Below, in pieces: positions 17,633 through 26,825 of a stretch of DNA of 64,000 nt. A program made the position numbers and the translations under genes. How positions within the stretch are numbered: position 1 is the stretch's first letter; every line of letters starts with the position of its first letter. Source of the stretch: Marichromatium bheemlicum (GTDB taxonomy: Bacteria; Pseudomonadota; Gammaproteobacteria; Chromatiales; Chromatiaceae); the NCBI RefSeq assembly GCF_012276755.1, contig NZ_JAAXKX010000012.1, positions 53,195 through 117,194 of the forward strand, in the 5' to 3' direction. The notes beneath the pieces are model-generated. The model ran no database searches and had not been told where the DNA came from. It saw only the letters and a program-made list of their open reading frames with translations.

Positions 17633-18493
17633 CTACCTCGCGCGTCCGCCACGGAGATGGCGTTCGAGTTCGGCGAAGCTCGGGCGCAGGCTGTCGTGCA
17701 TCGACTTGCGTCCGAACTCGACGGCGATCTGGGGGCTGTAGCCCTGGACGTTAGCGAGAATGCAGGCCTTGATGCAGGTGAGAAACTGCAGCTCTTCCTC
17801 GGCGCGGTGCTCCATCGCGGTAGCGATCGGGCCGATGAACCCATAGGCGATCAAGACCCCGAGAAAGGTCCCGACGAGGGCTGCGGCGACTAGTGCGCCG
17901 ATCTCTTCGAGCGCCCCGCCGAGAGCGCTCATGGTCTTCACGATGCCGAGGACCGCTGCGACGATGCCGAAGGCGGGCAGGGCATCGGCGCTACGCTGCA
18001 CCGCGTGTGCCGCCGCGGTGCGTGATTCGTGATGGGCGCTGAGATCGACCTCCATCAACGCATCGAGTTCGAAGGGGTTCATGCCGCCGCTGACCACCAG
18101 GCGCATGTAGTCGGAGATGAACTCGAGCGCGTGAGGGTGCTGGAGGAGTCGAGGATGGGCGCGAAACAGGGGGCTGTGGCGCGGCTCCTCGATATCGGCC
18201 TCGACCCCCATCAGGCCGTCCTTGCGGATCTTGCCGAAGAGTTTGAACATCAGCGCCAGCAGGTCGAGATAGTCGGCCCGGGTATAACGCGGCCCGCGCA
18301 GAAGCTGTGGCAGGGCGGTTAGGGTCTCGACGATGGTCGTGCGTGGGTTGGCGATGATGAAGGCGCCGAGTGCCGCGCCACAGATGATCACGATCTCATA
18401 GGGCTGCCAGATCGCCAGCAGGTTGCCGCCGTGAGCAGCAAAGCCACCGAGTACGGCAGCGAGGGTGATCAGTGCGCCGAGTAGTAGCTTCAT
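17633..18493 (-). CDS. motA: Flagellar motor stator protein MotA
   Basis: A 286-aa MotA with four membrane spans: MKLLLGALITLAAVLGGFAA, YEIVIICGAALGAFIIAN, and a C-terminal pair in ALPAFGIVAAVLGIVKTM and LVGTFLGVLIAYGFIGPIA. A cytoplasmic loop lies between. The conserved prolines of the MotA core are present (ALPAFG, FIGPIA). I chose the ATG at 18493, which follows a G-rich ribosome site (AGGGGGGGG); the upstream extension is Arg-rich and unlikely. First gene of the four-gene motor operon motA-motB-zorA-like-zorB-like. Confidence 0.94.
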   Translation of the reverse strand: MKLLLGALITLAAVLGGFAAHGGNLLAIWQPYEIVIICGAALGAFIIANPRTTIVETLTALPQLLRGPRYTRADYLDLLALMFKLFGKIRKDGLMGVEADIEEPRHSPLFRAHPRLLQHPHALEFISDYMRLVVSGGMNPFELDALMEVDLSAHHESRTAAAHAVQRSADALPAFGIVAAVLGIVKTMSALGGALEEIGALVAAALVGTFLGVLIAYGFIGPIATAMEHRAEEELQFLTCIKACILANVQGYSPQIAVEFGRKSMHDSLRPSFAELERHLRGGRAR

Positions 18494-18657
18494 CGCCCCC
18501 CCCCTGTCTCGTCGGCTGCGGTGTGAGGCGGCTGCCGCAGTGGTGCGACTGGGCCGCTGGGGTTGTCGCCGGACTGGGTGCGGGCGAATAATTCGAGCCC
18601 TGGGTGGCGGGCGCAATGCGCCTTGCGGCAGGGGGCGAGCGGGGGGCTGATGCCACG

Positions 18658-20115
18658 ATGAAGCAGGACTGGATAGGGCGATTGAGTGCTAGCGCGGACC
18701 CGGCTCGGCTGCCAGTGCTGGCGCACGCTCGGCAGCGGCTGGCGGCCCTGCTCGCCGCCGCCGAGCCTCCCTCGCGCCAGCACCTGGCGGCGGTCTTGCT
18801 GGACGATCCGGCGCTGGCGCTGCAGGTCCTGCAACGGGCCAATGCCGTTCCCCATCGCCATTTCCGCGCCGAGGTCACCACCCTCGAGGATGCCGTGCAC
18901 ATGCTCGGTACGAGCGAGATCGCGGCGCTCGTCGAGCGTGCCGTTGAGGCCGAGCGAACGCTGACCGGGGAGCGTCTTCGTGCCTATCGTCACGCTTCGG
19001 CACGGGCGGCGCTGGCCGGGGCCTTGGCCGCTGATTGGGCGGCTAGTGATCGCGACATGTTTCCCGCCGAGGTGGCCGCTGCGGCGCTTTTGCACAACCT
19101 CGGTGAGCTGTTCTTGCTCGCCGTCGGTGATCGGCGAATTGGGCGTTATCTGCAGCTCGTCTATCTCCATCACGTCTTGCCGCACGAGGCCGATTATGTC
19201 GCGCTCAGCGACAGTCTGGGAAGCCTGGGCCATCGTCTCGCCTGTCAGTGGTGTTTACCCGAGATGGTGCGCGAGACGATGCGCCCACACAATGCAACCT
19301 ATCAGCGCGCGCTGGGGGTGATGCTCGCGACCCAGGTGGCGCGTGACGCCTGCTCGGGGTGGCAGCACCCTCTGCTGGGGCGGGACCTATGGTTGGCGAG
19401 CGAGCAACTGGGACTTTCCCCGGAGTCGCTGGCCACGCGCGTCAATCGGGTCATCATACAGGTACTCGGGCGCCTGCCGGTTCTTGCCGAGACCGCGCTG
19501 ACAACGCTACCGTCGCCGGCGGCAGCGCCAGCGGTCTGGGGGCTGCGCGCGCCCTATCGGGCCCCCTTCTGTCTGGCCCCGCGTGCCGACGAGCTGGCGC
19601 TGTGTCGATGTCGGCTCGAACAGGCCGACGCCGAGGACGACTCGCACCTGATCGCGACCCTGTTGCGTGGGTTGCATCGTGGCCTCGGGCTCAATCGGGT
19701 CGCCTTCTTCGCCTGTGACCCCAGGGAGCAGCGGTTGCGTCCGCGGTTGTTCGTGGGCTCGGAGTTCGAGCCTGGTTTCAACCAAGGGGGCGGACAACAA
19801 CGGGTGCAGGTGCTGCTGGAAGGGTTGCTCGAGGCGCCTGGTGTGGTTCGGGTCGGCGAGGGTGGTGCCTGGCCGTTGCCCGATGCGTTGGCCGAATGGC
19901 TCGGGGTCGGTGCCTTCCTGGTGATGCCGCTGCGTCGCCGGATGGTTACGCTGGGCCTGGTCTATGGGGATCGCCGTAGTGCGTGCTGCGCGCTCGATCG
20001 GCAGGTGGAGTCGGGGTTTGCGGCCATGGTCACGGCCACAGCGGCAGCCTTGGCACGGCAGTCGCTCGACCTCAGTCGAACTCATCGACCTCCCGGGCGT
20101 CCCAAGTCGCCTTGA
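18658..20115 (+). CDS. HDOD-domain protein with C-terminal GAF-like domain
   Basis: A 485-aa protein. The HDOD domain (about 10-210) shows LPVLAHARQRLAALLAA, VLLDDPALALQVLQRAN, HMLGTSEIAALVERAV and AAALLHNLGELFLLAV, where the HD pair has become HN. A connector leads to a GAF-like sensor domain (about 330-480: LNRVAFFACDPREQRLRPRLF, FLVMPLRRRMVTLGLVYGDR). The likely start is the ATG at 18658; upstream in-frame ATGs are possible. It diverges from motA. Its last 44 bp overlap, in antisense, the end of the HD-GYP gene at 20072. Confidence 0.83.
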   Translation: MKQDWIGRLSASADPARLPVLAHARQRLAALLAAAEPPSRQHLAAVLLDDPALALQVLQRANAVPHRHFRAEVTTLEDAVHMLGTSEIAALVERAVEAERTLTGERLRAYRHASARAALAGALAADWAASDRDMFPAEVAAAALLHNLGELFLLAVGDRRIGRYLQLVYLHHVLPHEADYVALSDSLGSLGHRLACQWCLPEMVRETMRPHNATYQRALGVMLATQVARDACSGWQHPLLGRDLWLASEQLGLSPESLATRVNRVIIQVLGRLPVLAETALTTLPSPAAAPAVWGLRAPYRAPFCLAPRADELALCRCRLEQADAEDDSHLIATLLRGLHRGLGLNRVAFFACDPREQRLRPRLFVGSEFEPGFNQGGGQQRVQVLLEGLLEAPGVVRVGEGGAWPLPDALAEWLGVGAFLVMPLRRRMVTLGLVYGDRRSACCALDRQVESGFAAMVTATAAALARQSLDLSRTHRPPGRPKSP

Positions 20116-21070
20116 TCTCGAGGATGCGATCGAGTGATTCGTTGAAGCGCTCGATCAGCTCGGGGTCGAAATGATGCCCGGACTCGGCGTTGAGGGTCTC
20201 GACCACGCGCTCGACGGGCCAGGGTTCCTTGTAGGGACGGCGCATGCTCAACGCATCGAAGACATCGGCGACGGCGACGATGCGTGCCGACTGCGGGATT
20301 GCGGTGCCGGCGAGGCCGTCGGGGTAACCGCTGCCGTCCCAGCGCTCATGGTGGTGCAGCGCGATCTCGGCGGCGAGCTTGAAGATGCGGGCCTCGCTGC
20401 GAGCGAGGATGTCGTGCCCGATCTGGGCGTGGGTCTTCATCACCGCCCACTCGGTGGCATCGAGCTTGGCCGGTTTCTGCAGGATGGCGTCGGGGATACC
20501 CATCTTGCCGGTGTCGTGCATCGGGGCGGCAAGCTTCATCAGTGCCACCTCGTCCGGGGGCCAGCCGCAGGCCTCGGCGAGCAGGGTTGAGTAGTCGGCC
20601 ATGCGCCAGATGTGGACGCCGGTATCATTGTCGCGGAAGTGTCCGGCACGTGCCAGCATGTCGATGGCGTCGCGCTGGCTGCGTTCGAGGTCGGTGGCGC
20701 GCACCAGTGAGAGGTGGGTGCGTACCCGCGCCTTGAGGACCAGCGGCGAGATCGGCTTAGTGATGAAGTCCACCCCGCCGGCCTCGAAGGCCTCGTTCTC
20801 ATCGATTTCGTCGGAACGCGAGGTGATGAAGAGCACGGGGATCTGAGCCCCGGCAGGTGTGGCCTTGAGACGACGGCAGACCTCGTAGCCGTCCATGTCT
20901 GGCATCTGTACGTCGAGCAGCAGCATCGCCGGCTGGTGTTTGGCCACCGCCGCCAGTGCCTCCTGACCATTGCGTGCGAACGCTAGCCGATAGTCCTGGC
21001 CGAGAATCTCGTCGATCAGGCCAAGGTTGCTCGGCTCGTCGTCGACCACCAGCAGCTTGCCGTGTTGCAT
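20072..21070 (-). CDS. Response regulator with HD-GYP cyclic-di-GMP phosphodiesterase domain (RpfG family)
   Basis: A 332-aa two-domain protein. The receiver (1-120) has the acidic pair in LLVVDDEP, the phosphoacceptor D53 in LLLDVQMPDMDGY and the Lys in ITKPIS. The HD-GYP domain (about 140-320) keeps the catalytic signatures HDTGKMGIPD and HHHERWDGSGYPDGLAG, predicting hydrolysis of cyclic di-GMP. It starts 6 bp after the hybrid kinase gene ends, so the two are almost certainly a cognate pair on one transcript. Likely output: lower c-di-GMP when the kinase is active, feeding the two PilZ proteins nearby (inference). Confidence 0.93.
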   Translation of the reverse strand: MQHGKLLVVDDEPSNLGLIDEILGQDYRLAFARNGQEALAAVAKHQPAMLLLDVQMPDMDGYEVCRRLKATPAGAQIPVLFITSRSDEIDENEAFEAGGVDFITKPISPLVLKARVRTHLSLVRATDLERSQRDAIDMLARAGHFRDNDTGVHIWRMADYSTLLAEACGWPPDEVALMKLAAPMHDTGKMGIPDAILQKPAKLDATEWAVMKTHAQIGHDILARSEARIFKLAAEIALHHHERWDGSGYPDGLAGTAIPQSARIVAVADVFDALSMRRPYKEPWPVERVVETLNAESGHHFDPELIERFNESLDRILEIKATWDAREVDEFD

Positions 21071-21076
21071 GCTTGA

Positions 21077-24000
21077 TCACCCGTCTAGCGTCATGTCCAG
21101 TGTCTCGGCGAGGCGTCGGGTCGCCTGCTCGGCGGCGCGGAAGTCGAAGTCCTCGATACAGGCACGGATTGGACTCAATTGTGCTGCCGTGATCCGTTGT
21201 TGCAGACGCTCGAGCAAGGGACGCACCAGGGCCGGTTCGTCCTGATCGAGTGCGATGAGCAGTTCGCTCAGCAGCGGCTCGATCTCCTCGCGTGTTGCGG
21301 TGAACTCCGGGGCTGGCGGTGGCGCCGGTTGCTGGTCGAGATAGGCCGTGATTGCCTCCTGGCTGGACTGCAGGGTATGCGCCAGGGCCTCGATGGCTGC
21401 CGCTGTCTCGTCTGCCTGCTGTGCCCGTAGTCGGGTCTCCAGCGCTGCGGCTACGCGCTGCAACGCCTTGAGACCGAGGTTTGCCGCCGCGCCCTTGATC
21501 TTGTGCGCCAGTGCTGCGGCAGCCGGTGTCTCGCCGGTCGTAGTGAGACGCTGCAGCGTTTGGGACAGATCGGTGTACTGCTCGGCGAAACGCCGTAGAT
21601 TGCTGTTGTAGGTCTTGGTGTCGCGCCAGCGGGTCATGGCATCGGCGAGGTCGAGCAAGGGGACGGCCCCAGTGTCATGGTGTGAGGGCGACGGTGGCAC
21701 GATTCCCTGGCCGTTCGTCGGCTCACGTCCGGTATGGCTGCGGATGGTGGCGATCATCTGATCGACATCGAAGGGTTTGGAGAGGAAATCGTTCATACCA
21801 GCGGCGAGTGCGGCCTCGCGTTGCGGCTGAAAGGCCCCGGCGGTGAGTGCAATCACCGGCAGCTGGGGCAAGGCGAGTCGTTCGCGCAGCTCATGGGTCG
21901 CCATGTAGCCGTCCATGACCGGCATCTGGATGTCCATCAGCACCAGGTCGACCCGCTCGGGGTCCTGCTCGACCCACTCGACCGCCTCGCGTCCATCGCT
22001 GGCCTCGTGGATCTTGGCGCCTTCGCGCTCGAGGATGCTGCGTGCGACCTCGCGGTTGATCTCGCTGTCATCGACCACCAGCAGCCTCAGCCCCTTGAGG
22101 CGTGGTTCCTGTGCCGGAGGGGCGGGAGCGGGTCTCGGCGCTGTCGCTTGGTCCGGGGATGGCACCTGTTGCTCGAGTTGTTGCATGGCGTTGTAGAGGG
22201 CTGAGGGGGTGATCGGTTTGTGGATGAGCGCGTCGATTCGTGCTGAGAGGCCTGGGTCGAGGCCATAGGCCGTGGCCATGATCACGCGTGGCATTCGAGC
22301 GGCGCCGAGCATGTCGCGGGCGCGTTGCACGGTCTCGATGCCGTCCATCTCCGGCATTCGCCAGTCGATCAGGAGCAGGTCGAAGGGGTGCGGTCCGTGT
22401 TGGCGTTCGCGCAGGATCCTGAGCGCCTCCTCTCCCGAGCCGGCGGTCTCGGTGCTCCAACCGAGATCCTTGGCGCAGGCGTTGAGTGTGGTGCGTGCCG
22501 CCTCGTTGTCGTCGACCACCAGGACGTTGAGCTTGGGCAACGCCGGGCGCTGTGTCAGTGGGGGGGCGGGCTCGTAGGGGAGGGTGAACCAGAATTCACT
22601 GCCCTGACCGACGCTGCTAGTCGCCCCCAGGGTGCCGCCCATCGCCTCGACCAACCGGCGGCAGATCGCCAGTCCCAGGCCGCTGCCGCCGAAGCGTCGG
22701 GTGGTCGAGGTGTCGGCCTGGGTGAAGGCCTGGAAGATGGCCTGCAGCTTGTCCGGGGCGATGCCGATACCGGTGTCCTTGACGCTGAAGTGTAGCCGCG
22801 GGTGATCGCGTTCGAGGTCATCACCGCCGACCCGTACCACCACCTGTCCCTGCTCGGTGAACTTGAGGGCATTGGAGACCAGGTTGGTGAGCACCTGCTG
22901 TAGCCTCAGCGCATCACCGTAGAGGGTATCGACTCCACTCGGGGGGACGCCGACGATCAGCTCGACGCGATGATCGCCGGTCTCCGGGGCCATGATGGTG
23001 GCGATGTTCTCGAGGACTTCGCCGAGACGGAAGGGGGTGTGTTCGAGTTCGAGTCGACCGGCCTCGATCTTGGAGAAGTCGAGGATGTCGTTGATCAGGG
23101 TCAGCAGGGCGCGCCCTGAGCTATGGATCTTGGTGAGCAGGCGGTGTTGCTCCTCATCGAGCGCGGTCTGTTCGAGCAGGTAGGCCAGGCCGAGCACGGC
23201 ATTGATCGGGGTGCGGATCTCGTGGCTCATGTTGGCGAGGAAGTCACTCTTGGCCTTGGTGGCCCCCTCGGCCTGACGGACCGCCTCGCGCAGGCGCTCG
23301 TTGAGTGAGAGCAACTCGTGGGTACGTTGCCCGACCTTGAGTTCGAGTTGACGGTTGGCGTCGATCAACGCCTGCTCGGCCTTGAACTTGTCGGTCACAT
23401 CACGGTTGATGCCGACCATCTGCTGGGGGCGCCCGTGTTCGTCACGCTCGATCAGTGCGGCCGAATGAAGGTGGCGGACCTCGCCGTTGGCGCGCTGGAT
23501 GCGGAAGTTGAGCTCGCCGAGCTCCTCACCGAGGAGGTGACGCCGAAGCCGTTCCTCGACATAGTTGCGATCGAGTGGATGGATGCGCGAGAGCCAGAAG
23601 GTGTAATCAAGGGTGTCGACCTCGTCGCGTGCGTGCTCGATCCCGTAGATGGCGAACATGCTCTGGTCCCAGGTCAATCGGTTGTCGCAGAGCTGCCATT
23701 CCCAGATCCCGATCCTGGCCGCGTCGAGCGCCAGGCGCATGCGCGAGAGAGTGGAGCGCAATTGGCTCTCGAGCCGGTGATAGTCACTGAGATCGCGGAC
23801 GATATAGGACAACCCGATGATCCGTCGCGCGCCATCGTGTACCGGCGAGATGGTGGTCGCCAGCTCGATGAGGCTACCGTCGCGATGGCGGTGCTGGATG
23901 CCGAAACGCCGGACCGTACGCCCGGCGCGTACCTGTCTGAGTCCAGCCTGCCAGGCCTCGGCCTCGCCCTTGGCGTCGAGCACTGGTGGCTCGCGCCCGA

Positions 24001-25177
24001 TCATCTCCGCGGCACGATAGCCGAACAAGCGTTCTGCGGCCGGGTTCCAGCTGACGACCCGGCCATCGAGTCCCTGGCCGATGATGGCATCGTCGGTCGA
24101 CTCGATGATGGCGGCGAGTCGACTGCGCGACTCGGCCGCCTGCAGCCGCTTGCGGGTGTTGTCGAGATAGATCCACAGCAGCCCCGAGAGCAGCACCGAG
24201 AACAGGGTGATCAGGCCGGCGACATGATGCGGGTTGCGTAGGTTGAGGTTGGTGACGAAGGCCGGCAGTGCCTTGATCTCGATCAACCAGCGCCGTCCGT
24301 AGAGTTCGATGACGTGGCGCTCGATCAGGGTGTCGATCACCGGCGTGGTGCTGCCCGGCGAGCTGTAGAAGGTCTCGTGTTGGTCACTGACGTCGAGATC
24401 ACCGAGGGTGAGACAGAACTCGCCGCCCCGGAAGTCGAAATCGGCCAGAACCTCGTCGATCACCAACGGGGTATAGGCCCAGCCGACGACGGTTGCCGAC
24501 TCCTGGACGGCGTCCCGTGGATCGAGCGTCAATGGCGGTTGGTAAACCGCCAGCAGCAACAGGAATGAGCGCAATCGCTTGCCACTGGCCTGGACCAGGG
24601 TGATGGGTGCGGTCAGGGTCGGTTGGCCACTGTGCATGGCGGCAACCGCTGCCCGGCGTCGGCTGGGTTCGGAGGCGATATCGAGCCCGACCGCTTCGCG
24701 ATTGTGCTCGAGCGGTTCGATGATCTGGATCACGAAGCGCTCACCGTCGTGGGCGGCGATCTGGTGGATGTCGAAGTCGGGACGTCCATCACGGCGGACA
24801 CGCTCGATAAAGGTCGCCGTCTGGCTGGCGGGAACGCGGCTGATATAGCCGAAGCCGCGTGATCCCGGAAACTCGCGCTGGTGCTCGCGCGAGGTCATGT
24901 AGCGCTGAAACTCGGCGAGCCGGATCTGATCGCCGCCGGCGCTGATGATAGCGCCTCGCGCGCTGCGCACGCCGTATTCGTAGATCTGCATCCGTTCCTT
25001 GAGTTGATCGACGACGCGCTCGGCAAGAAAGGTGAAGCGCTCGCGCTTGGTCGCCGCGTTCTCGGCGCCGATCTGGGCATCGACCACCGCGGCGAGCGCC
25101 AATCCGGCGGCGAGCAGCAGCGAGGGGAGATGCAGCGGAACGGTGGCGACGAACTGAGGGAGTCGCGAGATGGTCAT
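21077..25177 (-). CDS. Hybrid sensor histidine kinase: CHASE-PAS-PAS-HisKA-HATPase-REC-REC-HPt
   Basis: A 1366-aa BarA/EvgS-like phosphorelay kinase. A first membrane span (about 12-32) and a second (about 315-335, HHVAGLITLFSVLLSGLLWIY) enclose a periplasmic CHASE sensor domain (FPGSRGFGYISRVP). Two PAS domains follow (about 345-470 and 480-605), then HisKA with the phosphorylated H652 in FLANMSHEIRTP and an ATPase domain with N, G1 and G2 boxes (DTGIGIAPDKL, GSGLGLAICRRLVEAMGG). Two receivers come next (D938 in LLIDWRMPEMDG, D1082 in VLMDIQMPVMDG), and last an HPt domain (H1225 in AHKIKGAAANLG). The gene shares a transcript with the HD-GYP regulator. Ligand unknown. Confidence 0.94.
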   Translation of the reverse strand: MTISRLPQFVATVPLHLPSLLLAAGLALAAVVDAQIGAENAATKRERFTFLAERVVDQLKERMQIYEYGVRSARGAIISAGGDQIRLAEFQRYMTSREHQREFPGSRGFGYISRVPASQTATFIERVRRDGRPDFDIHQIAAHDGERFVIQIIEPLEHNREAVGLDIASEPSRRRAAVAAMHSGQPTLTAPITLVQASGKRLRSFLLLLAVYQPPLTLDPRDAVQESATVVGWAYTPLVIDEVLADFDFRGGEFCLTLGDLDVSDQHETFYSSPGSTTPVIDTLIERHVIELYGRRWLIEIKALPAFVTNLNLRNPHHVAGLITLFSVLLSGLLWIYLDNTRKRLQAAESRSRLAAIIESTDDAIIGQGLDGRVVSWNPAAERLFGYRAAEMIGREPPVLDAKGEAEAWQAGLRQVRAGRTVRRFGIQHRHRDGSLIELATTISPVHDGARRIIGLSYIVRDLSDYHRLESQLRSTLSRMRLALDAARIGIWEWQLCDNRLTWDQSMFAIYGIEHARDEVDTLDYTFWLSRIHPLDRNYVEERLRRHLLGEELGELNFRIQRANGEVRHLHSAALIERDEHGRPQQMVGINRDVTDKFKAEQALIDANRQLELKVGQRTHELLSLNERLREAVRQAEGATKAKSDFLANMSHEIRTPINAVLGLAYLLEQTALDEEQHRLLTKIHSSGRALLTLINDILDFSKIEAGRLELEHTPFRLGEVLENIATIMAPETGDHRVELIVGVPPSGVDTLYGDALRLQQVLTNLVSNALKFTEQGQVVVRVGGDDLERDHPRLHFSVKDTGIGIAPDKLQAIFQAFTQADTSTTRRFGGSGLGLAICRRLVEAMGGTLGATSSVGQGSEFWFTLPYEPAPPLTQRPALPKLNVLVVDDNEAARTTLNACAKDLGWSTETAGSGEEALRILRERQHGPHPFDLLLIDWRMPEMDGIETVQRARDMLGAARMPRVIMATAYGLDPGLSARIDALIHKPITPSALYNAMQQLEQQVPSPDQATAPRPAPAPPAQEPRLKGLRLLVVDDSEINREVARSILEREGAKIHEASDGREAVEWVEQDPERVDLVLMDIQMPVMDGYMATHELRERLALPQLPVIALTAGAFQPQREAALAAGMNDFLSKPFDVDQMIATIRSHTGREPTNGQGIVPPSPSHHDTGAVPLLDLADAMTRWRDTKTYNSNLRRFAEQYTDLSQTLQRLTTTGETPAAAALAHKIKGAAANLGLKALQRVAAALETRLRAQQADETAAAIEALAHTLQSSQEAITAYLDQQPAPPPAPEFTATREEIEPLLSELLIALDQDEPALVRPLLERLQQRITAAQLSPIRACIEDFDFRAAEQATRRLAETLDMTLDG

Positions 25178-25573
25178 GAGCTCAGGTGTGCGTGTGCGAC
25201 GCGTACTGTGGGCTCAGTGCATGACGAGATCGCGAGGCGCGTTGCCAGGATCTCGGAGAGGAGCGGGTGTGGTTCGACGTCATCGGTTCCTCCGCGAGCC
25301 GCTGGGGCTGTCCTTGACGGGGTCCTGCCGTTCCTGCAGGGAAAAATCGTTTGCGGCACCGCGTCAGTGTGCTGGTGCCGGCTCACGGGTCGATCGTGAA
25401 GGTGTCGATCGATGGTCGCGGACGCGCCTACCGTGACCGGCGTCGGCCATCGACCCATTGACCGATGGTGGCGACGGTTGGATTGGCTTCAAGCGCCATC
25501 GGATGGCCCCGGCGGAAGGGGCCTCCCGGTCCGACCAGCGTCGGGGTGACGGGGTAGACCGGGTGGGTGCGGA
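25178..25573. other. Intergenic region, nothing clear
   Basis: A 396-bp stretch upstream of the hybrid kinase and downstream of the reductase gene. No frame in it has a plausible start with a ribosome site or recognisable protein. A weak hairpin GGCCCC-N7-GGGGCC at 25505-25523 could terminate the minus-strand reductase transcript. Kinase promoter elements are presumably here, but I cannot identify them. Confidence 0.5.
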
Positions 25574-26512
25574 TCAGTCCTCGGCGCGGTTGCTCCGGTC
25601 GCGGAAGGCCAGGGCATCGGCCAGGGCCGAGATGGTGGGCAGCTGGGCGCCGTGGTGTTCAGCCTCGCGCAGGGGGCGTCGATACATGTATTCGAGTTCG
25701 AGCGGACGTTTGGCGAGATAGTCCAAGCGCATGCTCGGGGCGTAGGGGGTCATCTGCTCGGTGAAGTGCATCAGCCGCTCGAGGAAGCCCGGGGCAAAGG
25801 GGTGGCCGCAGGCGTTGGCGCCGAGTGCGACCTCGGCCATCAAACGCTCGGCCAGTCGCCGGGCGTCGGGGTCGGCGATGATCCGGTCGGTGTTGGCGTC
25901 GAGCAGGACCGAGAGGCCATTGAAGGGGATGTTCCAGCCGAGTTTGCGCCAGCGTGCCTGGTGCAGATCGGGCAGGGACTCGACCTCGACGTCCCCGGCC
26001 GAGAAGGCCTGCATCAGCGCGGGGAGGCAGTCGCGGTCGGCCTCGTCGAAGGGGGCGAAACTCACCGTGCCGTAGTCGAGGTGGACGATGTGTCCGGGCC
26101 CGACCTTGTTCGAGCACAGATAACACATCCCTGCGATCACCCGTGCCTCGGGGAAGGCGGCGGCCAGCTCGTCCTCCATGGTCAGGCCGTTTTGCAGGTT
26201 GAGGATGATGGTTCCGGGACGGATCAGGGGGCGCAGCAGCGCTGGCAACCGCTGGTTCTGGATGGTCTTGAGCGCGACACAGACCACGTCGCTCGGGGGG
26301 ATGGCGTCGCTGTCGCGATAAACCTCGACCGGGTCGAGATGGAGATCGCCGAGGGGCGAGTCGACGCGCAGTCCGTCGCGGGCGATGGTCGCCGCGTCGC
26401 TGCGGGCGATGAAGCGCACGGTGGCGCCTGCCGCTTGCAGGCGCGCCCCGTAGAAACCGCCGAGTGCGCCGGTGCCGAGAATGGTGAAGCTGAGATCAGT
26501 CGATGCGGTCAT
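25574..26512 (-). CDS. 2-dehydropantoate 2-reductase (ketopantoate reductase) family protein
   Basis: A 312-aa NADP-dependent reductase. The N-terminal Rossmann motif is FTILGTGALGGFYGARL, followed by VALKTIQ (catalytic-site Lys region), LQNGL and the C-terminal domain with KLGWNIPFNGLSVLLD and LDYLAKRPLELEYM. PanE-type enzymes reduce 2-dehydropantoate to pantoate for coenzyme A. Several proteins of this family in bacteria serve other substrates, so panE is not certain. The start is the ATG at 26512; a 10-codon longer frame is unlikely. No neighbour supports pantothenate synthesis. Confidence 0.85.
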   Translation of the reverse strand: MTASTDLSFTILGTGALGGFYGARLQAAGATVRFIARSDAATIARDGLRVDSPLGDLHLDPVEVYRDSDAIPPSDVVCVALKTIQNQRLPALLRPLIRPGTIILNLQNGLTMEDELAAAFPEARVIAGMCYLCSNKVGPGHIVHLDYGTVSFAPFDEADRDCLPALMQAFSAGDVEVESLPDLHQARWRKLGWNIPFNGLSVLLDANTDRIIADPDARRLAERLMAEVALGANACGHPFAPGFLERLMHFTEQMTPYAPSMRLDYLAKRPLELEYMYRRPLREAEHHGAQLPTISALADALAFRDRSNRAED

Positions 26513-26594
26513 GTCTTGCTGGTGGTGCGTTCGGGGACGCACGGGGTGGATTGCAACGCTTCAGTATACGTCAGCTCACCGTTGTCCGTGTCGA

Positions 26595-26620
26595 GCGTCA
26601 GCGTCGTCGGTTGCTGACGC
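26595..26620. promoter_or_regulatory. Perfect hairpin GCGTCAGC-N10-GCTGACGC upstream of the reductase gene
   Basis: Eight-base-pair perfect arms with a 10-nt loop, 82 bp upstream of the reductase start. It could be an operator, an mRNA leader hairpin or a stray dyad; there is no T-run. Confidence 0.3.
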
Positions 26621-26825
26621 CGGATGGAGGAAACGGGACCCGGGTCGCGGCATGTACCGCTCGGCTAGATTAGGCTGAACCACAGGAACCAAGCGATGGA
26701 GTCTGGCTCCGCTGAGCCGCCTCTGGCGGTCTCTCGGTACCATGACCGTCTCATCCCCTCCCGGTGTTTGCGGCAGGCGACGGACTGACCTCGTGCGCGC
26801 ATCGATCAAGCTGTGGAGTTCGATC

